Assembly (NCBI GenBank): GCA_036924285.1
Contig: JAYKYS010000010.1
Span: forward strand, 17,459,001-17,523,000
DNA length: 64,000 bases
Source of the DNA: Asterella californica
Lineage: Eukaryota > Streptophyta > Marchantiopsida > Marchantiales > Aytoniaceae
Reading direction: 5' to 3'
Position numbers and translations under genes: made by a program. Shown piece after piece: positions 32,266 to 44,507 of the stretch (position 1 is the first letter of the stretch; every line of letters begins with the position of its first letter). The notes beneath the pieces are model-generated. The model was not told the DNA's origin. It saw only the letters and a list, made by a program, of their open reading frames with translations, and searched no databases.

Positions 32266-35200
32266 ATGCAGCTGAGGCAGAGGAAGCTGGAAGGTGGAGG
32301 AGACCGGAAGGCTCCTACCGGTGATGATTCTGCCTCCACGTCCAAGAAATCGGATAGATTGGAGGAGAAGGACAAGGAGAAGAAATATAGAGGCGAATCG
32401 GAAACGAAACATGGCGACACTAACAAGCAGCAGCCTCAGAATCAATCATCTCAAGGGAGTAAACCGACAAATTTTCAGAAGCCCCACTCTGATAAGCCCG
32501 ACAAGCCTGCGAAGCCGCAAAAGACTGAGAAAATTCCTCCCGCTCCTACTAAAGTACGACCTCCGAGATGGCGTTGTGTGGATAACTGCTGTTGGTTAAT
32601 AGGCTATGTCTGTGTGTGCTGGTGGGTGCTCTTAGCTTTGTACAATGCGCTTCCAACTTTGCCCCAATATGTGACAGACAGAGTTATAGGCCCTGCTCCG
32701 GATCCACCCGGCGTGCAGCTCGCAAAGGAGGGGTTAGTTGCGAAACATCCTGTTGTGTTTGTTCCCGGAATTGTCACTGGTGGACTCGAGCTCTGGCAGG
32801 GTAAACCCTGCTCTGAAGGTCTTTTCCGGAAACGCTTATGGGGCGGGACTTTTGGCGAGGTTTACAAAAGGTTCATAATTTTTTTTCTCCTTTCGCATCC
32901 TCTTTTATCATGTATTGGTACACGTTTATTTACGTTCTGAGATTTCATTGTGAATATTTCCCTTAGTGGAAGTACTTATACAAGTTTAAGAGGGCTAATT
33001 CTCCATCTTCCATCCTCCATTTTCGCTCTCGCTCCACAATTGGTGAAGTTTTTCTGCTGAGTTGGGATTGGTATAGAGTTGTGGATATGAGATTTTGTTT
33101 ACTTATAAGCTGAAGTTCTTCTGATTTGGAGCTCCTGAGGAGCGTTGTCTTTCCCTCAACTCAAGTACTCGAAGAAAGAAACTCGCTGGAACCTCGGCTG
33201 CTGTTTGATATGTTTTGGAAGTGAGTGTTTCAGCTTTGAAGACCAGTAGTTTTGCGGCTGATTGGCTTCTAAGCCCCTAAGCTTCGCTGAGGTGCGCTTG
33301 GACCAATCTCTTGTGGCTTGCTTTTCACTGGTTTATGGAATTCATGACCTTGGCAGGCCATATTGCTGGATGGAACATATGTCTCTAGATAATGAAACCG
33401 GACTGGATTTGCCCGGTATGAGGGTTCGGCCAGTTTCAGGCCTTGTCGCAGCTGACTATTTCGCCCCCGGATACTTCGTTTGGGCTGTATTGATCGAGAA
33501 TCTAGCTCGCATTGGTTATGAAGAGAAAAACATGTATATGGCTGCCTACGATTGGCGACTCTCATTCCAGAATACGGAGGTGAGATGGCCGGAACTGATT
33601 GTGCATTACAGTTGAAATTTGAAAATACCGTTCTTTGGTATACGTGAAGAGAATTTCATCAGCTTACGGTGATAATCGAGAGTTCTACACAATTTGTATG
33701 TTGCAGGTTCGTGAAGAGAATTTCATCAGCTTACGGTGATAATCGAGAGTTCTACACAATTTGGATGTTGCAGGTTCGGGACAAGACTTTGACAAAGTTA
33801 AAGAACACCATTGAGACTCTTTACGACATGAACGATAATAACAAAGTGGTGGTCCTGCCGCACTCTATGGGATCTCTCTACTTTCTCCACTTTATGAAAT
33901 GGGTTGAAGCTCCCAAACCGATGGGAGGAGGTGGAGGCGATCAATGGTGTGCAAAATATCTCAAAGCAGTCATGAATATTGGTGGTCCATTTCTCGGGGT
34001 CGCTAAGAGTTTCACGGGTCTCTTCTCCGCCGAGGCCAAAGATATTGCTGTCGCAAGGTAAGCTCGAGAATGACACTCACTCAAGTTTACAACTCTTTAC
34101 TGAATTGCGTGGAGTGTATCGGAGTCACTTTAAGTTTCATGCTTGATGGCAAGTAGAGAGACTGTCTCGGAAGTTAGGGGAGTAAGTACAACGTCTCCCG
34201 TAGCTCCTTTGACTCAGCAGTATGCTCAATTCGTGCCGAAGGGTCGAAGTTCTGCCGGTATTTGGAAGTTAAGAGCCTCGCCAATGCATTTCTGATGCTT
34301 TCCATGGTAATCTCTCCCATCCTCTACACCTTCTGAAGAAACTTTTGGTATCCCCTTTTCTGGATAGTTCTCCAACTCCCGCTCAGCCTGCTGAACCTTG
34401 TCTCCATCTTCGTCTGTGTTCCTCGAGTCGGCAATGGAGAGCTCCAAATACTCAGTAACGTACTAATTGTACGGAGTGACGGTTCTGCCTCTCAAGAACG
34501 CCACAAATTGTACGGTGGTTTCATCAATGACTTCCTTCTCGTGGGTCCACTCTTCCAGACTCCTCTTGGTCGAACTGAGGGCCAACTCTTTCAGCATCTT
34601 ATTGCTCATTCCTTTACCAATGGCTTTCCTCATTTCTAGATTCTCCACATACTTAATGACAGTTTCGAAACGATTTACCTATGTTTTTAGTAATCATGCT
34701 TTCACTTCGTGCATTTTCCGTCCAGTGACATGATACTGCAGAAACGCATATTCAAATTCCGAGGTACTTCTCACCTCGGTCAGGCAATCCGTTATAGTCT
34801 GGACGAGGGTTTTTTGATGCCCCTGTCAGGCCTTCGAGTCACGGCTTCTTCGCCTTAAGTGATTGAAAGCCTAGCACTCACTTTGCTCATCCAACTCTCG
34901 TACCAATGATACCTCTTTCTCAGTCGTAAGTTTTGTTCGGTTTTGTACTTTCTTCTAGTACCATATATACACTCTTGTTTTGCCCGTCGACATCGATCTT
35001 TTAACGACTCGACCTATCACGTGATGAAAGAGAAGGCCATTTACTAAGAGCTTTGGTGTCGGTCGACTCCAGAAATTCAATGGTCAATAGTAATTATCTG
35101 ATGGATACCAATGCCTCTGTTTTGTTGGGACTGATGGTACTGAATCGCTTCATCAGCCTTGTCATATGTTCCACAGCTTTTTGATCACTCATGTCCGTAT

Positions 35201-38200
35201 TTAAGTGGATACCATGGGAACGAGCAGCCAACGATTGGAAAACCTCATTGTCATTATCTGAATCTCAACTCCCGTCGTAATCCTTCAAGTTCACGGAAGC
35301 TTTTGCAGCGGTCTCTTGGTCATCCCCAGTGAAGCTCGTGTATCTGAGCCCGTGAAGCACAAGACGAAGGTTGTCTACTGCACTTTTGTGAAAATAAGTT
35401 AGCAACTCGGGCAGGCAAAATCCTAGGTAAGTGTGCAGCCTGGACTCGTCCGGTTTGAGCAGTATTCAAATGCCATGAATGTTCTCATTATGGTATTTAA
35501 GATGTGTTCTGAAGTTCTCATTTTCTTGCTCGAAACCTCTGGTGTCGCCGACGCCTGGAGTGTCCAGGAGCCTCTCCGTTGTTGAGGTGTCTTTGAGCTG
35601 AAGAACATGAGCTCTATAGGTTTGCGTGGCCGATGCACCTACCACACTCCCGTGGAGATCTTCCTTCTCTCCGTTGATATCTTCTCGTAAATGCTACTTC
35701 TTCATAACCATATCTTTTGACCATGGAATTGCAACTTTGAACCCTGCCGTTAAAGCCTCCTCAAACAGAGTTGTAAGTCAAGTAGTTGAAAATGCATTGC
35801 TGAATGAGGAGATTGATTCTGTGCTCTTCTGAATCAGCCATGTCTTTCCCGTCACTTTTCGACAGATGACCTGGGTTGAACCGGAACTTCTCTCATCAAC
35901 CGGGACCCAAACGCTTTCGATCTTTTCTACACTGCAAGCGAGTAACAAATGTAATTGCAAACAGGGTAGTGGGATCAGCAAAGTATCTCAGAAACTTTGA
36001 CATCATTCGTGATCTGCACAAACCATCAACAGTTTACCTTCCAGTTGGTAACCGAGGTACTTCTCACCTTGGTCTGGCAATTCGTTAGCTAGTCTCGACG
36101 AGGGGTTTTCTGGTGCCCCTTTCAGGCCTTCGAATCACGGCTTTTTCGCCTTAAATGATTTAAAACCTAGCACTCGATCTGCTCATCCAACTCTCTTACC
36201 AATATAACTCTTTCTGTCGCTAGGGGAGTGGGCGTTAGCAATCTTGCCTTGTGGCTTTAGAATTTTCTGCCTTTATATGTAACAGTTGTACTCTCCTCAG
36301 TTTCTTGGATGAAAAGCAATTTCTTCTCCAGTTCTTGCTGGAGAAGAAATTGCTTGCTCTTGCATGCTTCAGCTCAAATTTTGAACATTCGTCCAAACAT
36401 TAGTCTTTTTCTTGAAGCATCTCTTTAGTTTTTGCTTCCGGTGATCAAGGAGTCAGGTAGTTGATAAGGCACACCTTGCTCCTCTGTAACGAAAGCTTTT
36501 GATGTTTGATTGACTTCTCCAGTTTGTGCCTGCAGGGTATCATGTGTTCTGCTCATCTCTGGACCAAATTTACGCAAACCATAGCGCATGGCTTTTTGTC
36601 TGAAGGTCCAGTAGGCTTGAGTGTAATTAACCGGCGAGGATGAATAGTCCAGCCGATAAGACTCAGTGAGAGGAACCTATCATTGTAGATCGTATAGATG
36701 TTTGGTATCCGAAGAGGAAGTGAAGATGAAACTTGCTCTTACAATTTTCTTCCGTTTTGTCAACTGTCTTTCAGAGCTATTGCACCCGGTGTGCTGGACT
36801 CAGATCTTTTTGGCCTTCACACTCTTCAACATATAATGCGAGTAACGAGAACGTGGGATGCAGCTATGTCAATGCTCCCGAAAGGAGGAGAAAAGGTTTG
36901 GGGCAATGAAGATTGGTCACCAGAAGAAGGTTACGACTGTGGAAGGGGAAAAAGGATAGAGAGATCATTGCATAACGTAACAGGAGCTGAACTGGGTCCT
37001 CTTGGAAAGCCTTTAGCACATTATGGGAGGTTGGTATCTTTCGGCATGGAGGCAGCTCAAAGACCTTCGGAAAAAGTCAAGGCTATGCTGGAGGAATTTA
37101 AGGTGAGCACAAGCATCGACGTGCTTGCCGATGTTCGACATTTCCAGGATGAAATTTCCAAGATCATAATCTTCTGCTGTCTTTCTGTTTTTCGTACTGC
37201 AGCTACACGTTTGCTAGTCTCCCGAGACAAGCCAGGACGCTCTTTTACTGTTAGATCGTTTGTTTTAGTTTACTCGCCGCAGACTAGAAATTAGCAGTAC
37301 ACTTCTTTGCTACACGTTCCCACCTTTCTGTCCCCAGGTTAGAAATTTCCGCAAAAACAGTGCACAGATATGGTATTCACCCCTTTTTTCTTCTTGCTAT
37401 GTACTTCCCTGGGTTGATGACCACACCATACCGAGAGTGCGGTAGTGATCAATGGTCAAACGTTGGATCTTTTCGTGATAGATCGGGGGTGGCTCAAGGC
37501 TGTCCTCTCTCTCCAACCCTTCTCAACATTTTCGTCAACGATTTGTTGGAGCAGTTGGACAGAGACCAGTCGATGGGTGTAAAGGTAAATTCATCGATCG
37601 TAGCCATTCGGGTACAGCATTGATGTTCGCAGGCGACTTTGCTGATCTGGAAGAATTTGCGAACTGTATGTCGGTAGTCCTTGCATTGCGCTGCTATCCA
37701 CATAGACCGGTAGACACTTTTTTCGCGTGTGAATCCAGAACCTGCTGTATTCTTTCCTCTATAGTTCCTTCGCAAGTGTTCTCCTTCCTACTCTGAATAG
37801 TTTTACTTATAGTTGATCAACATTTCAATTTGCTTAACATTCAGGCGAACACTTCGTTAACTGCTCCTGTACGAAGTGATTTTTCATGCGGGGAGGTCTG
37901 GACGGAGTATCATGAGATGAACTGGGACGATCTTCAACGCATCTCGAAGGAAGGTTACTATACTGCGATGAATAGTATTGATCTTCTGCGAAAGGTTGCC
38001 CCAAATATGATGCGGAGAGCTGACGCAAACTGGGCATTTGGTCTTGCTGAAAATCCGAGTGACCCAAAGTATAACCATCATAAATACTGGGCCAATCCTT
38101 TCCAAACGACGTAAGCCTTTTTACACAGAATCCACGTTAGGAAGTAGAGGTTTTGCTGAGTTGAGCAGTTTCGATATAAGTTTTCGCGTCTGTGAGTTGA

Positions 38201-38842
38201 ATCGATCACTTGCTGTGATACGGCTGGCCGGCTACTTGTCACCATTCCGGACACTACCGCGGAAGCACGTTTAACAACTCTATGTGTGCCAGTCGCCGTT
38301 GTCATACTGGAAGCTAGACTGATACTTATTCGTTCTCTGTGTCTGTTTCCAGACTGCCAAACGCCCCAGAGATGGAGATATACTGCATGTATGGCGTTGG
38401 AATTTTGACGGAGAGATCTTACATATACAAGTTGTCACCGAGTTCTGACCGTTGTTACATTCCGTTCCGCATTGATACGAGTGCGGAAGCAGAAAGCGAA
38501 GGGTGTCTGAAGGGCGGAGTACACTTCCTGGATGGAGATGAGACGGTACCAGCTTTGAGTGCAGGTTACATGTGCCAAAAGGGCTGGAGGGGAAAGACGC
38601 GCTACAACCCTTACGGATCCAACACTTTCGTTAGAGAATTCAATCACGCACCTCCGTCACATCTGCTCGAGGGCCGTGGCACTCAGAGTGGTTCGCATGT
38701 TGACATCATGGGGAACTTCGCGTTAATAGAAGACGTGCTGAGAATTGCAGCAGGAGGTTCAGGCGAAGATATTGGGGGTGATCGTACTTACTCGGATGTA
38801 CCGAAGTGGTCAGAAAATGTCAAAGTGGAGTTAGATTTATAA
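32266..38842 (+). CDS. PDAT: Phospholipid:diacylglycerol acyltransferase (PDAT), six exons
   Basis: Transfers an acyl chain from phospholipid to diacylglycerol, giving triacylglycerol, at the ER. Exons: 32266-32870, 33357-33579, 33774-34057, 36775-37102, 37845-38110, 38353-38842, joined by GT-AG introns with frame kept throughout; 731 aa, close to Arabidopsis PDAT1 (671 aa), which also has six exons. Visible features: basic N-terminus; one membrane segment (CCWLIGYVCVCWWVLLALY); the lid-type sequence after HPVVFVPGIVTGGLELW; nucleophile Ser in PHSMGSL; catalytic Asp in GDETVPALSAGY; catalytic His in GTQSGSHVDIMGN. All key residues are present, so it is probably functional. Oddities: intron 2 ends in a duplicated acceptor, intron 3 (2717 bp) hosts a wrecked GTPase gene, intron 4 hosts a LINE piece, and the region around exon 4's end (GRGKRIERSLHNV) is loosely conserved. 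Constitutive or stress control cannot be read from the sequence. Confidence 0.96.
33644..33777 (+). repeat. 67-bp tandem duplication over an intron acceptor
   Basis: Two units (33644-33710, 33711-33777), nearly identical, each ending ATGTTGCAGGTTC. Both carry the intron 2 acceptor and the first bases of exon 3. Using the first AG (33706) would read into a TGA ten codons on; the second (33773) preserves PDAT. Confidence 0.85.
34180..36220 (-). pseudogene. Large-GTPase pseudogene copies in PDAT intron 3
   Basis: Minus-strand sequence closely similar to the gene at 62864 and its leader. From 36220 the leader matches 62520-62863, then MADSEEH… and the G domain follow to about 35060. A net loss of 32 bases near 35800 removes the whole P-loop (GQTGVGKST in the live gene) and shifts the frame; a later loss and many stops add to it. 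At about 34930-34755 a second diverged copy of the leader is joined directly to the C-terminal half (coiled coil; GEITMESIRNALARL near 34315). This suggests two tandem partial copies with different deletions. It lies antisense to PDAT and should be spliced out with intron 3. Confidence 0.8.
36315..36354. repeat. 17-bp perfect hairpin
   Basis: AGCAATTTCTTCTCCAG and its reverse complement are separated by TTCTTG, inside PDAT intron 3. Possibly a foldback relic; the RNA would form a stable stem. Confidence 0.6.
37430..37660 (+). pseudogene. LINE reverse transcriptase scrap in PDAT intron 4
   Basis: GVAQGCPLSPTLLNIFVNDL is the conserved non-LTR RT motif. It is followed, after a frameshift, by LMFAGDFAD, where the catalytic A-D-D is altered to A-G-D. 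Same strand as PDAT and confined to the intron. Confidence 0.75.
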
Positions 38843-38849
38843 TTAGCTG

Positions 38850-40660
38850 AAAACGCTAAAAGAAGAAAACTTTCCTTGGCGGAAACTGGACGAGCGCGCT
38901 GTTCTGTGCTTTAGTGTATCTAAATTTCTACTGAGTAGCCACCAAGTCCATCTGTTGCTTGATTCGGACATTGTAGATACTGATATGACAACGAGGTCGC
39001 TGAGTTAGTATATCGAAAAGTGAGTGCGCGATCTGGACAGACCGACAAAAGACCGGAAAGATCATGTGCAGATGATTCAAGAGAGTACTTGAGACGACAC
39101 CTTACGTCACCGCAAGATATGAAACCGCTGTAGCGTGTCAGCAGTAGTTGTACCGGAGATCACTCGAGGAGTTGCAGTATATGACGGGATAGATGTATAA
39201 TAAATAAATCTAATGTCCAGTCTGGACTGGACCCTGCATTGCATGATTGTATGCCGACCCTCGAGCAATCCGGGCTTTCAAGTGGCCAGACATTCCTCTT
39301 GGTGTTCCCGGCGGAGAGTCTATGTTTCGAACTGATCAGTCGAATGAGTGACCTGGTTGAAGGGATCCGACTATATGGAGTTAGTGGTATGGCCAGATTT
39401 GATTCCGGGACCTACGGGGTCATCTGTCACAGCCCACCGAACAGCAGCTCTTCTGCGAGAGAATGGAACCTCTGGAGGTTTTGACGTCAAATATGCGTGG
39501 CAAGGCGCCAGTATACTGTCAGAGCAATAAGCTGAAATCCTCTGAGATGAGAAAATGGAGGCGCTGGCCCGTTGGACAAAACAATTGTGAGTATTGAGAT
39601 CCGTGACCTCAGCCCGCGGATGCCAGCGAATCACTGAATCCTAGTGTCTCCGGTGAGCATCAGTGGAATTCTTGTATGAGAAGCAGCGACTGTCTTTTGG
39701 TCTGCTGTTGGTTCGTAAATCCAGAAGTGCCATTTGTTGCCCGGAGCATTTCTGTTCTGCATCGGGTTTTGCCTTCTGGCTTTGGAAGTTCTGGCACACA
39801 TGTGATTTCAGAAAGGAATCTGCTGTTCTCGAAGGGAGACAAGGTGCTCTGCAGTGGCCTCGCATATGTACAGGAGAGGAAGTGAACATAGGGAGAGACA
39901 TGGGAGGAAATACAGAATTGGCATGTGAAGTCAGTTGCAAAATCGGCTAGTTATGCAAATGCTTCGCAAAACGTAAATCAGAATGGAATAAAGGGAAGCG
40001 AAAATATCGGCAGATAACCGCACGATGAGATTGCTAAAATAGCCGCTGGTGTGAGCCTGTAATTATCTGGAGAATCTCCTAATGAAAAGTTTTTGCCGGT
40101 GAACGATTCCAAGAAACGGGAAAAGACTTCGTATCGTCTAGCCCGCAATTTCACGTTTGGCCTTTTCCAAATTCTCTTTCCAGATCAATTTGCAAGACTG
40201 TTGCGTTGTTGAAGTTGTTTTCGTGAGTGGTGCTTGTAGTCTAATCGAGTCTCTGCCAGGATTGTTTGGCAACAATTGTTCGCGGCCACCAGTATGTTTA
40301 CTGGCACCTATTAATTGACGGTTAACAGTTATTTTATTTTTTCTTAGTGCTAAAAGGTCAAAACCCTAGAATATATTAACAATCCAGAAGAAATACAAAT
40401 ACAACGGTAAGTTCTCCCTCTTCCGAGTTCAGAAGAGTGGGAATATGCATATGGTTTAATTTCCTTGCTATTTGCTTCCAGCCTCCCGGATATGTATTGT
40501 TGGAATCGCATTCTGGTTTCCTCTCCTTATGGGTGATTTCTCGCATCCAGGTTGATTTAACAGTTAACATCTATAAATATTATTCCCCAGAAGTTCATAT
40601 TGCATGCATATTATTCAACTCTTAGATATGTAACTCTATTTATCTATTAAAGTGTGTCTT
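38850..40660. other. Intergenic; no gene recognised
   Basis: Small overlapping frames at 39239-39530 and 39663-39950 have coding-like composition on the plus strand (for example VVWPDLIPGPTGSSVTAHR) but frameshift against each other, and I recognise no domain. They may be remnants of an old gene or transposon. Confidence 0.35.
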
Positions 40661-40671
40661 GACCTCCAGTA

Positions 40672-41140
40672 CAGTCCAACCTCGTTATATTCATGCACTT
40701 GGTGATTTTGTATTTTATGGTTATAAAGCTTCTTGATTGTAAATTTATTGTCACTTTATTGAATAAAAAGTGTAAAATGTGATTATATATAAATAATCAT
40801 TTTAATGATGAAAGTCTGCAAATGTGACTGGAAAAAATCGAGTTAAGACAAAAAGAATGTAGACTCCTTGTACACACTAACGTTAGTTAGTGTGTACAAG
40901 GAGTAACAATGTCTCACGAACAAAAGAAAAACAAAAAATAATATTTATGCAAGAAAACCTTTTGTTGTAAAAATATTCAAAGTTACTTCGTTATAATGAC
41001 ATGGTTTTGTAATTTTTTCTGTGAAAATGTGTTTATGTACGGGTGTGATAGTGACTATAACGGGAAAAGTTCACAAAAATTTGTTACACCTATAAGGCAA
41101 TTGTGATTATATCGAGTTTGATTATAACAAGATTTGACTA
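40672..41140. mobile_element. pogo/Tc1-mariner-like MITE
   Basis: A 469-bp element flanked by TA on both sides (40670-40671, 41141-41142). Ends CAGTCCAACCTCGTTATATTC and, inverted, TAGTCAAATCTTGTTATAATC share most bases and resemble pogo-family inverted repeats. AT-rich interior without an ORF; it would depend on another element's transposase. Confidence 0.6.
40863..40904. repeat. Perfect 19-bp inverted repeat in the MITE
   Basis: ACTCCTTGTACACACTAAC, four bases GTTA, then the exact reverse complement. It is not part of the outer pogo-like ends and is better preserved than them. Confidence 0.8.
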
Positions 41141-41816
41141 TATACCTGCGGTCACGCCCAAAACCTTCAAGCAAGTGTTGGTCTTGGGCTGGAATCTCGC
41201 AAGACCGTATACTCCACTTGGGTCGGTAAACATCGTGAAGAGATACAAAGACATGAATTGACAGTCAAGAGGTTTGACATGTTGTTTGTGTCCACATAGA
41301 GCCTTGGCAATGGATAGAATAAGAAAATTTCTAGTAGCGTTGAAACATACAATTATTAGCATGCATCTTTTTACTCATGGATGACAAAATAGAACTAAGA
41401 AAAAGGATTAGATCAGGTGCAGAGTCGTGGTTAGTGTCTGCCCCGTGAATGGTTTGTCAGGTATATATATCATTCTGGTAAAGGAGCAACTACTTGCACT
41501 AAGGATTTAACCAAATCAATCTGGCGTACCAAACTGAGTGGAACTTTTGTAGTGGCATGAAAGTATAATTGTTATCAGTCTTGGTTGGTTTAGTTTACAA
41601 GACTTTCATGGTAATAAATCATGCATCCGCTATACGTCAGAAAAGGATAGGACGGGTCAAATACAATTTCGTAGTTTTTTAAATCTAAGAATTATTTGTG
41701 GTTATAAATTAAATACATCATATTTAGAAAAGAATAAGAAAGATCAAGTCCAATTTTGTAGTTTCTTTGAATCCAAGAAATGCTAGACATACACTCCTTG
41801 ACCAGCTAACACTAGC

Positions 41817-42110
41817 TCAAGATTGACAAATTGATGCAGCTTTAGAATAACCGATAAAGATTGAATGCTTTGTTTCAAACGAGTTTGGGTTCCTTTTCAT
41901 TTTACCTCGTGGAAAATAAAAAAACAAGAAGTTAGCAACTGGATAAGACTGAATCCATTGCGAACCCTTATGTGGAGTGAAGAGCAAGAACACCAAGTCC
42001 TTCTGAAGAGATGTTGTGACGTTCAAATACCACGAGGTGATGAGAAGACATTGTCAAGTTCAAAATGCTTTCAAGTTGGTTCTCTTTTCCGTTTGATTGT
42101 CAGATAGGAG
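41817..42110 (-). pseudogene. Possible Ty1/copia integrase fragment
   Basis: The minus-strand frame contains FYFPRGKMKRNPNSFETKH followed by SIFIGYSKAA, like the copia integrase C-terminal region (basic stretch, then IFIGY). No other copia domains could be read nearby. The AT-rich DNA from 41143 to 43390 otherwise shows no gene. Confidence 0.45.
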
Positions 42111-43398
42111 TGATTGACTTGTATTTACAAGTGAACCGTCAGAGTCAACAGAGGAATGAAGATTCGTGACTACTGGTGGATTTGAACATTTGATTTTGAT
42201 TTACAAAGTCTAGCTTTAGTAGTTTTTGTTGTAAAATCAACTCTACTTGACAATGGTCCAGTTGAGAGAGGTTACATGAGGTCAAAGTAACTTGAACCTA
42301 ATGAACATACATTTAAACAGTGTCGAAGATGCGGATATAAGAGTTTAGGAAACAAATGTTACCTCGCTTGGTGATAATTGTCAAGATCTCCCTCTACATT
42401 CATAATAAAAGATAACCTTTTGCAATGGAGTTAAGCGGAATCAGATTCATTGATTTACATTAGAGTTGAGTTGTATTCCAAGAACAACAAGACATATCGT
42501 TGAAGTTGGAGGTCCATCCACCATCTACATCATTGCTGTATTTGCTTGCCAATAGTCTGTTCTAGTGGTAAGCAATTAATTTATCTGAACTGAAAATGGT
42601 CACCAAAGGTTCAGTTAAAAAATCCAGTGACTCATGATAGTTATAAAAGAAGAGCGCATGGACTGTAAGAAAAGAAAAGAAATATGTTCCATTTGTATTT
42701 TGTTTATAGTGTGATAGAGTTATAGGAGATGTCATCATTTTCTGTTATTATTATTGTGGTGTCAGCGATAGTTGTTCTCTTGATCACAATGGCGAATAAG
42801 GTTTTTCTATATTGTCTACATTCATCTTTATTGTTCTCAGATTGAGTTTGAAATCGTCATTTTGGAACAATATTTAGCAAGAATTCTGCTCAAATGGACT
42901 CTGGATGCACTTATTCTTGTCTCCGAAAGTGATGCCAAAGCAGAGACCAGAGGTGAAGTTAAAAGTGAAAAACTTGACTTTCGGCACAACTGTTCATCCC
43001 AAATTTTGGGATCGCAGGTTTTGTTTCTCATAGTATCTGTCAGGAAAATTTTGGGTAGAATGACGTTAGGATCTGTATGTGGAGCGTGTTAGAAAAAGAT
43101 GTTTTTGGGGGGACCTAAAGAGAGAAGCAGTGAATAAGGCACATAATAATATCCTTTCCCATGCCATTGTACAGTGAATTTTGTTTTCTCTTATCGGAAA
43201 ACGTGTAAGTGTTATAAATATTTATTTTACTTAATTATTCTAGAAAATTGAATTAATTCATAAATATTATATGTTAGTCAATCCTGGAATAGCCACTCAT
43301 CCCGGAGAAAACCAATAAGTGAAGAGCGAGCTGCTGCGCTCCTGGAGGGTATAAGTATGGAGGAGTAATTGTAAAGTAGCACCATTTACCGAGGACAT

Positions 43399-43483
43399 TA
43401 AATAATGTTCTAACCTTTCTCGCCGGAAGGGTTAGAACGTTATTTAGTGTACACCTCATGTACACTTCAATGTACATGAGGTG
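43399..43483. repeat. Two adjacent inverted repeats
   Basis: 43399-43415 pairs with 43430-43446 (TAAATAATGTTCTAACC, one mismatch). 43452-43464 pairs exactly with 43471-43483 (CACCTCATGTACA). The two hairpins lie only five bases apart. Confidence 0.65.
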
Positions 43484-43859
43484 AATATAATATACATCCC
43501 AAGCGTTGGACACGGAAGTTGGGAGAAGACGACAACCAGACGTCCGGCGGGGAAAATACAAGACGGCTATTGGGTGTACGGTGGGCGTTAGAGAGGAAGG
43601 TGACTGGCTTGATTAATAATTTATTCAAGTGCGAGAGATCGAGACCATTGAGACCAATGGGTTGGGAGAGCGGGCTATAGATAGGATTTGGAATGACAAG
43701 ATAGACGAAGCGAGAGCGGAAGGAGACCGATTCTTAATTTCGAGCGCGTGCAGTATTGAGGCTGCGCAGTTGGGTTGGAGCGAGAAAAAGCGATGATGTC
43801 GATTCTCTGCTCGTTGGTTTGTCGTTTCTGCTTTCTCGGACTGTTTCTGCGGACGCGCA

Positions 43860-44240
43860 CGTTGAATTAGGTGACGATAAATGTGATTCTTTCGTCGTCT
43901 ATTTTCTGCGGGCTTCTGCTTTCTCGTCTCTTGTGCTCGTTTGCTAGGTTACGGACTTTGTTTCTGCGGACGCGGACGGTGAGTTAGGTTGTCGATTCTG
44001 CTAGGTTACGGTCTTGGTTAGAGGTGCGGACCGAGCTGATTTATACTTCTTTTGTGGTCAATTTGTCGCTTTTGTGTTTATTTTCTCGTCTTTTCTGTTA
44101 GGTTACGAAGTTCGTGACTGGTTGGAGGAGCAGTAGTTCGTAATTCATTATTCGAACGTTTGCTTCTGTTGTCGCGCACGTTCAATTAGGTTACGGTCAA
44201 TTTGTCACTTCCGCTGTGGTAGGTTGCGGACTTCCTAATT
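43860..44240 (+). repeat. Degenerate repeats upstream of HUH copy C
   Basis: GTTAGGTTACG-like blocks recur (about 43945, 44005, 44098, 44187), mixed with TTTCTGCGGACGCG and TTTGTCGCTT motifs. They could be the terminal or promoter region of the HUH element. Confidence 0.45.
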
Positions 44241-44507
44241 GGTTGGTTGAGCCGTTCGTTTGCTTCTGCCGACGGTTCTTGCGGTCATGGTTTCTCTCCG
44301 TGACGGTTTCTTCACTGATCCGTGTTGGTGGAGATTTCTCGTTAGAGACCTGGTGGTGTGTACGTCGCGTGCTGTGATGACAAGAACGTGATGGAGCAGA
44401 GTGGGCCTGCACGACGACACAATATGACACCATTCTGAAGTTCTCGGGTGTAAAGATAAGTTTTCAAACATTGTATGGTTGTATTGAGGTGTCTCTCTCG
44501 CAGTCGT

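Noticed and set aside
33262..33356. ORF start in PDAT intron 2 region
   Set aside because: It is intron sequence; the acceptor at 33356 joins exon 2 in frame with exon 1.
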